This document shows, piece by piece, positions 57,437 to 64,000 of a stretch of 64,000 bases of DNA. The notes under the pieces were generated by a model that saw nothing but the letters and a program-made list of their open reading frames with translations, was not told the DNA's origin and did no database searches. The stretch is from Parietaria judaica (lineage: Eukaryota; Streptophyta; Magnoliopsida; Rosales; Urticaceae): NCBI GenBank assembly GCA_954871525.1, contig OX940865.1, forward strand, positions 15,514,606 through 15,578,605. The letters are read 5' to 3'. Numbering within the stretch: the first letter of the stretch is position 1; each line of letters starts with the position of its first letter. Both the position numbers and the translations under genes were made by a program.

Positions 57437-58671
57437 TTTTTATTTAAATATTGTGTTATATATATTTATGTATTCTGATAAAAGCTTAATATACATAAGA
57501 GGGGTTTCATAAATAAGCACTATATATATATATATATAATTTTGTTAGTTGCATATGTTCCGTGTTATTGTTGGGAGTATCAAACAATAACCCTGTTATA
57601 GTAGTCATTACTCTACTCATAAACTCGGACATAAAAGGAATAATACGATAAACAAATATATCTAAAATAATGTTGTTGCCAAGAATAAAGTTTTCAAAGA
57701 ATAAAAAATCGCCAAACATGAGTTTGTATCAATTATTTTCTGACACGTCCACTATTTCATTAGTTGTTCTTAAAAGATTTTGAGTTCATTTAATAAAGCA
57801 ATTATTAAAATAGAGAGATACAACATTATACAACATTTAAAATTGAATATTGAAATCGTGTTCTTCTCATGATACTTTCATTAAAGCAGCATTTGAAAGA
57901 AAATAAAAATTAACGAAAAAAAAATCCGGAAAAACCCAGATCCGGATATATCCCCGGATCCGGATATACCCGTATCCAGATATTACGCAACCCGGATATA
58001 AAAATATTCGGAATTTGAATTAAAACAAATTAACCTGGGCCGTTGGATCATCAAGATCAATGGCCCTGAAAATAGATTTAATTAAAATAAATAAATAAAT
58101 AAACCTAGATCCGGATCTATCCGGGATTTTTTTCCCCTGTATCCGAATTTTTTTTAAACAAAAAAAAATATGAAACCTGGATGGGTTTTTGAAGAACATT
58201 TTGGGGACTAGGAAGTACATTCTCAAGAAAGACCGAAAAGCGAAACTCGAATCAAGAGCATTTGCCATTTAGGATATTCGGACAAATTCAAAGTACAAAC
58301 AACAGAAATTAGAACTATAAGTCAGAATTTGATTTATACATAATTGTTTATTTTTCGTAAATCCATTGTAATTTATGGAAAATTTCTTCTGTGACAAGAT
58401 AATGGAAGTATTAATTTAAAATTAATTACACAGTTTTTAGGTACCCATCATTTACATCGGTCTTTTCATATACAAATTTATAATTTAAAAAAAGACAAAT
58501 GTAAAATACCCTCATATCAAAAAAAGAAAATTACTTGTGCTCGCGATATATCTGCAACGAGACTCGATTCCCCTTTCTCTCTCCACTTGTTTTGCTTCCG
58601 ATTGATCCATTTCATGGTGAATTCCCACTCCTCAAACCCTAGATTCACACCTTTCATCCTCTGATTTCTCC
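57437..58671. other. Intergenic DNA with an ATCCGGAT-rich block
   Basis: At 57925-58165 phrases ATCCGGATATATCC, GGATCCGGATATACCCG and AGATCCGGATCTATCC recur; a related block lies at 59735-59840. These look like ends of a dispersed DNA element. From about 58555 the sequence becomes leader-like (TCTCTCTCC, AAACCCTAG) ahead of the LUX fragment. Confidence 0.45.
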
Positions 58672-59091
58672 ACCATGGGCCGACGACTTCGACGGCCAAG
58701 ACGACGACCGAATCCCCGAGTGGGAGTCTGGCCTCCCCACCGTCGACGACCTCGCGCCCTTGTCTCAGGCGCTGATCCCGCCGGAGCTGGCCACGGCGTT
58801 CGGCATCTCGCCGGCGCAGTACCGGACCCCCGTCGACGTCAACCAGGCCTCGCGCGACACGCTCTCGTCGCTCCGATTGGGCTCCTTCGGCGCAAGCGGC
58901 GGCGAGAGCCACGACTCGGCGGTGCTCGTCGACGGCGACGAGAACGGGGACGATCGCGAGGGCTCAGGATCCGAGACGCGGAAGTCGCGGAGGATCGACG
59001 CCGAGGACGTGGCCGACTCGGCCCTCCCGGTGGACGCCTCCGGCGATGACGTGGCGGCGCGGGCGCTGAAGCGGCCGGTCTGGTGTGGACG
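58672..59091 (+). pseudogene. LUX: 5' fragment of a LUX/PCL1-like clock transcription factor gene
   Basis: From 58676 the frame reads WADDFDGQDDD, then EWESGLPTVDDLAPLSQALI with PPELATAFGIS, DVNQASRDTLSSLR and DDVAARALKRP. This is the N-terminal half of LUX-type GARP/MYB-like proteins. An ATG at 58675 is one base out of this frame, so a frameshift separates it from the body. At 59075-59090 a second shift (one missing base) breaks LKRP-R-LVWT, exactly where the DNA-binding domain should start, and homology stops at about 59091. LUX binds DNA in the evening complex of the circadian clock; this fragment lacks that domain. High GC content stands out from both flanks. Confidence 0.85.
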
Positions 59092-59337
59092 AAAATATAA
59101 CTGAATTTACTTTTAGGGGTAGAATAGTCCAAAAAAATTCATTAATAGGTATAAAATAATATTTTGAAACTATGGATATTTTTCATAAACCTTTGATACT
59201 TTTTAGGCATTTCGTGAGTTTTCTATTAAAAAAATACACACGTCTTTAGAAATAAATATAATAATAATACCTATTTCTTATCAATCGACATATTTAAGTA
59301 TACAAAAAATCAATAATCGAATTTTGCTATTTTAAGG

Positions 59338-60825
59338 AAAAATTATGGCAAAAATACTAAATTTTTGGTCAACTTGTCTACCGTGTACCAAACTTTTAAA
59401 ACTGGCGGCGAAAATACTTAACGTGCGTTGGTCGTGACTTTGGCATGAAAACGTTAATTTTTCCGTTAACATTCGCCGTGTGGCTGTTAGTGGCAAAAAT
59501 ACCCAACCTTTTAAAAAAAATAATTTTTAATATTTTTAATTTCTATTTTTTCTTTACTTGATTAGTGATAATTACTTGAATTCCAAATACATGGAATAAC
59601 ACAAAAGTTAGTCAAAACATCAATTGATTTCTTATCGTGCTTGTATAAACTACATTTGCTGATAAAAATCTTATTATTATGAGAAATTTTAAACATAATG
59701 TTAGGGGTATTTTAAGTAATTAAACAGGGTCTTAAAAATATGTATCCGGATTTACGGATCCGGATACGGAAGTGATTTTTGGATACTCGGAAAACCGGAT
59801 CCGAATTCGGGTAGTTAAAAAAAACGGATACCCGCTCCGGTTACAACCCTAATTACTTTTTTCATTGGTAATTGAACGTGTTAGATCGAATTAATACAAT
59901 CAATTAATGTCTCCGTGTTGAAAAAAATGGCTTAAGAATACATGTCGGTAAAAAAATATTATCAATAATCAATAGAGCTTGATTAGTAATAATTGGCTAA
60001 AAGACCTCCCTTGGGATCCCATTAAAATTCATACACTTAAATACCTGAACTAAGAAATATGAATAGTGTCGAAGGAAGCTTTGAAACACAATGAAAACCC
60101 ACTTAAGGTCATTCTTTAAAAAAGCCCTCATTGAAGGTCGATCCAACGTTGCAAACCGCGTCCTCATCAGAGGCCGGACGCGTCCTCACGCGCGGCTTTT
60201 GTGCCGGATGTGCTACTTCACGCGCAAGAGACGCGTGGTGGCTCGTGTGGGGCTCTTGGGGCCGCCCGAGGTGCATTCCGAGACCATTTCTTGCAAACTT
60301 TATGACTTTTTGAGTATCTTGATATTTTTGGAAACATCTAGACACTTTATTTCGCGAAAACGGACTTTGGGTGAATATCTCGGGCTAAAATTGACTTTAT
60401 TTAATAAAAAGAAAAATTAATTATATAACTTTCCTTTTATTAATTTATTAAAAATCAATTACTTAAAATACCCGTAACATTATTTTCAAATTTTCTCATA
60501 ATAATAAGATTTTTATCAACAAATGTAGCTTATACAAGCACTTTAAGAAAACAATTGATGTTTTGATTATCTTTTGTGTTATTCAATGTATTTGGAATTC
60601 AAGTAATTATCACTAATCAAGTAAAGAAAAAAATATAAATTAAAAATTGATTTAAAAAAATGGGTATTTTTGCCGCTAACGGCCACATGACGGATGTTAA
60701 CGGAAAAATTAACGTAGTCATGCAAAAGTTACAATCAACGCACGTTGGGTATTTTTGCCGCAAGTTTTAAAAGTTAAGCATGTTGACCAAAGATTAGGTT
60801 TTTTTAACGTAATTTTCTCATTAAT
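59338..60825. mobile_element. Fold-back element with about 390 bp inverted arms
   Basis: The left arm (about 59338-59724) and right arm (about 60437-60825) are inverted copies. Shared text includes TTAATTTTTCCGTTAACAT, TTACTTGATTAGTGATAATT, CTTGAATTCCAAATACAT and ATAAAAATCTTATTATTATG (or complements). The 0.7 kb between holds an ATCCGGAT block (59735-59840) and a GC-rich scrap (60130-60400) with ACGCGCGGCTTTTGTGCC. The 109-codon frame at 60091-60420 lies across this scrap and is not a gene. No clear target duplication was found. It shares GGCAAAAATACCCAA with the elements at 61881 and 40810. Confidence 0.75.
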
Positions 60826-61223
60826 ATGTTCGAACTGATCAAAACCGCTATGTGTAAAAATATGAAATTTGTAAAATGATGACAACATTATACAGTATAT
60901 ATATTTATTTAGAGGATTAATATAGTACAGTGACAACAAAAATATTTTAAAAAGATGATAACATTGCAAAAAACATATATAAGGGGATGCATGTGCTACA
61001 AACTAATATTTATATAAGTGCATTTAATATCTTAACATTGTTCTCTTAGCTCGCTAAATAAGCCAAATACAAATTTCATTTATAAGTAAAACTACACAAT
61101 TTCGCTTTAGAATTTAGGGCTTTATGAGTTCAATATTGTAAATTTAGTTTTTCTCTTACACTGTTATTGCCAATTTAATTAATCTGCTTAAATTTATGTT
61201 CAAATATATAAATAATATTATGT
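60826..61223. other. AT-rich DNA, no gene seen
   Basis: Short (AT)n and T-rich runs only. Nothing structured was recognised before the hairpin at 61224. Confidence 0.5.
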
Positions 61224-61253
61224 CACTGCGCGAATCGCGGTGCCGTTTACAAG
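61224..61253 (+). other. Degenerate Helitron 3' terminus
   Basis: An imperfect hairpin, CACTGCGC-GAA-TCGCGGTG (61224-61242), is followed after seven bases by CAAG and then T. It matches the - strand termini at 50199 and 61566 with a few substitutions, so it looks like an older end in the opposite orientation. Its partner 5' end is not identified. Confidence 0.4.
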
Positions 61254-61536
61254 TTCCGATTAAGAGTGTAATTTTGATTAAGACATTAAGTTCGAGAGTG
61301 AAATCTAAATCTATATATATATATTAAAAGATGATGACAAAGTTTTCTGAGCAATTATTTTATATAGACATGCTCAAATATTATTTTTTGAGAATTTTGA
61401 ATTAAAAAAATTTATACCATTAATTTAGTATTCTCATATTCTATTTTTACAGATTTTTCTATGTTTGATTGTTTTCAGTATTAATAAAACACTGTTCATT
61501 GAATGTATACATCGATGGTGTGTTAATTTATTCATA

Positions 61537-62859
61537 CTAGTGAACGGCACCGCGCTTCGCGCGGTGGCGATTAATTACCAATTATAAAATTAGAAAATAT
61601 ATATTTTGAACTCATTAAAATATCGTGTATTATACTTAAATATTATAAATTTAATATTTATTTATCGAAAGAAACTTAGTAAAGATAAATATCGGATCAT
61701 TTTATAAGAATACTTATTTCCTCTATTTTATCTCAAACTTGGTGACATATATCACCCTTAAAAATTTTGTTTGCTCAATTGGTGGCATATTAATAAATCT
61801 CTTCACAAAATTTGACTAAATTTTTACTATAAGACAAATTCTCAAATCTAAGCTTAAATATATTATGTAAAAATAATCAAGGGTTAATGATGGCAAAAAT
61901 ACCCAAAGTTTGGTTTAAGAATCTCTCGGGTACCCAAAGTTTAAAAATGGTGGTAAAAATACCCAAAGTCATATTTGGGGAGTTGACCACTCCAATCTTG
62001 TAACACCGTTAATTTACATGTTAAGTCTGACCACGCGGACAAACGTGGGTTGCCGACAGAACAATTTTTTCCACGTTGACAAGCCCACATCAGCCTCGTT
62101 TACGAGAAAACATCGAATTAAACCCCTAAGTAATACTATTTAATACAACTAATTGAACCTCTAATGATTACACTTAACGAAACAGATTTTTCCACGTGGC
62201 CAGAGTTATTGGGTAAGTTAATGGCGTTACAAGAATGAAGTGGTCAACTCTCCAAATGTGACTTTGGGTATTTTTGCCACCACTTTTAAACTTTGGGTAC
62301 CCGAGGGGTTCTTTGACCAAACTTTAGGTATTTTTGCCATCATTAACCCAAATAATCAATATATACATATATTAGGGTTTGTAAAATTGATTTGCACAAA
62401 ATATAGATCGATTCATTTCCTCTCTTTGCATAAAAGACGTTGAAGGTTTTGGAACAACAAAATGAAGAGGAAATAAAAAAAACTATTAATCAATTCAGCT
62501 ATTAATAAATGTTGGATAAAAAGAACTGAAGTAACAAATGAAAAGGTGATATGAAAAGCCACCAAATAAATACCATTAATCAAACTTACTTTTAATTAAA
62601 AAAAATCTCAAAATATTAGGAAATTTGTAGTCTTAGTATGGTATTATGCCATGTCATACTTGATAAATTTTTCTTATCTACAGAGAGATTTGGACGGAAA
62701 CGTTAAAACCCTCAACTCTCACTCATATGTAATTTTTTTCATTGTTTTTCCTACTAAATAATTAAATGGTGGTATTATGAAAGAAATGATTCTATAATAA
62801 ATCTACACATATGGGAATCAAAGTTTATGGTGCGAGTTGATTTTTTATATATATATAGA
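61537..62859 (-). mobile_element. Candidate non-autonomous Helitron, about 1.3 kb
   Basis: On the - strand the 5' end is TCTATATATATATAAAAAAT (from 62859). The 3' end is a perfect hairpin CACCGCGC-GAA-GCGCGGTG (61566-61548), seven bases, then CTAG (61540-61537). It is bordered by A and T as expected for Helitrons. The termini closely match those of the 50169-55338 candidate. A Mutator-like MITE (61881-62349) is nested inside. No Rep/helicase frame is present. A + strand TCTATATATATATATTAAAA at 61310 may be the 5' end of a different, truncated element. Confidence 0.5.
61881..62349. mobile_element. Mutator-like MITE, 469 bp, 10 bp target duplication
   Basis: AAATAATCAA flanks both ends exactly (61871-61880 and 62350-62359). 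The inverted arms of about 160 bp start GGGTTAATGATGGCAAAAAT and contain GGTACCC, GGTGGTAAAAATACCCAAAG and GAGTTGACCACTCC or complements. A 9-11 bp duplication with long arms is diagnostic of Mutator-like elements. The 67-codon frame at 62240-62443 is an artefact. Confidence 0.85.
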
Positions 62860-63253
62860 TATAGATATGTGTATTCAAATTTACCAGTTTCAAAAGATTA
62901 AGCCTTATTTTGTATATCGATACCCTTACTTCTGACCCCAAATCCCAATTCATAAAGATCGAGTATTATCAAATTTTCGATTTATGGAATTAGATAAAGA
63001 ATTGAGATAATAGAACCCTGTAATCATGAAAATGCTCTAGATGTCGCTAGAAATAACCATGCGCTCGATGAGTTGAGACCAAACCATACATATATAACTT
63101 GTTACATAGCATATTTTTCTTTGGTTTTCCTTTTTTTTTTTTTTAACATCCTTTGGTTTTCTTTAATATCATGTAAAAAAACAAATATTGTTATAAATAT
63201 TCGTTACTAAATAGTTCATGCAAAATTACCAGTTATATTGTATGCATTTATGA

Positions 63254-63287
<34 letters not shown>

Positions 63288-64000
63288 ATCACATCGAACT
63301 TAACCGTTACTATTTTTGGGTGATGTTAATGTCAAATTTTGATGACATATAAGAATATATATGAAAATTTTAAAATAAATTGGCAGTAAAAAAAATTCCC
63401 AACAATAATTGAAAATAATAAGGATAGAAATATGAAAAAAAAATTATATTGTTTATATATCGCATAATATTCATAAAATAAATATGCTAGAATAAATAAT
63501 AATATTAGCACGATAATCTTATTAAGTTATTTTTCTTACAAATTTACGTTCAAGAAGTTAAAAGAAGAAAAAAAGTTGTTAGGTTTTTTTATTGTTATTG
63601 TCTTATTGAATTTATCTATTATTGAGCAAAACTGTCATAAAAAATGACATGTGTTTTTTTGTTGTTGTTTTTTTTATAATTGTAGAATAGGGAATAATTT
63701 GTTTTCCCTCCCAAAAAACTAATCTGCCAAAATAGGTTAAGTAAACAGGAGAAAACATGGTAAAAGAAAAAAATCGTTAACAACTAAAAGCAAGTTAAGA
63801 AAGTATTATTTTTTTCAACAACAACAAAAAAGAAGAGAAAGTATTGTTTATCTTCTCGCATTCTTACAAAGTAGCAAAGGGATACATCTAATTTTATTTT
63901 ACCGTAAAGTTAATATAGATCACCTTGAAGAGAAGTAATGAAGTCTATGCTTGCTTTATTTAGTTTTTTTCCACTTAGCTAGAGGGATACCGATCATACA
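62860..64000. other. AT-rich intergenic DNA to the window end
   Basis: An (AT)n run lies at about 63255-63285 and poly-T at 63132-63144. No gene, RNA or clear element was recognised. Confidence 0.5.

Noticed and set aside
60091..60420. 109-codon + strand frame
   Set aside because: It lies in the interior of a fold-back element, is open on both strands and matches no family.
48404..61253. A single 12.8 kb Helitron from the 48404 TC end to the 61253 hairpin
   Set aside because: The 5' end lacks the expected A before TC, the 3' end has CAAG instead of CTAG, and oppositely oriented ends lie between.

Overview
The window is nuclear DNA from a flowering plant, most likely a eudicot. The genes have plant-style AT-rich introns with GT..AG borders, long AT-rich intergenic stretches carry (AT)n, (CT)n and (TAA)n microsatellites, and the recognisable proteins are plant families: a ZAT5-type zinc finger, RABC2a, a MORN-repeat PIP5K, a LUX-type clock factor and an alpha-expansin. 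The species cannot be named from the sequence.

Gene-bearing part (about 3.9-31.2 kb). Five genes can be rebuilt exon by exon with every reading frame closing. They are an intronless ZAT5-like repressor (+, 4382-5248), a six-exon ankyrin-repeat protein of 202 aa (+, 9326-11424), a six-exon RABC2a small GTPase of 210 aa (-, 12203-14415), a seven-exon SF3A2 spliceosome subunit of 307 aa (+, 21693-23654) and a nine-exon PIP5K9-like lipid kinase of 831 aa (-, 24460-30472) with a 5' UTR intron and a short upstream ORF. The ankyrin gene converges on RABC2a, and SF3A2 converges on PIP5K. These are unrelated single genes, not a cluster with a shared pathway.

Repeat-rich part (about 31.2-64 kb, plus 18.4-20.3 kb). 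No intact conventional gene was found here. It holds palindromic fold-back elements, two of them with clean 9-10 bp target duplications (Mutator-like); two non-autonomous hAT elements with perfect 8 bp target duplications; Helitron-like termini; a probable Copia solo LTR; a decayed RNase H domain; and a run of several unrelated minisatellites. Broken host-gene pieces lie among them: a degenerate tandem ubiquitin-like gene, an orphan first exon of an alpha-expansin, and a frameshifted 5' fragment of a LUX-like clock gene.

The observations most worth a second look are the minisatellite cascade inside a candidate Helitron (51.8-54.1 kb), the fold-back family, the hAT insertion that can be dated against an uninterrupted neighbouring copy, and the LUX, expansin and ubiquitin-like fragments. 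I found no operon-like or obviously new multi-gene system.
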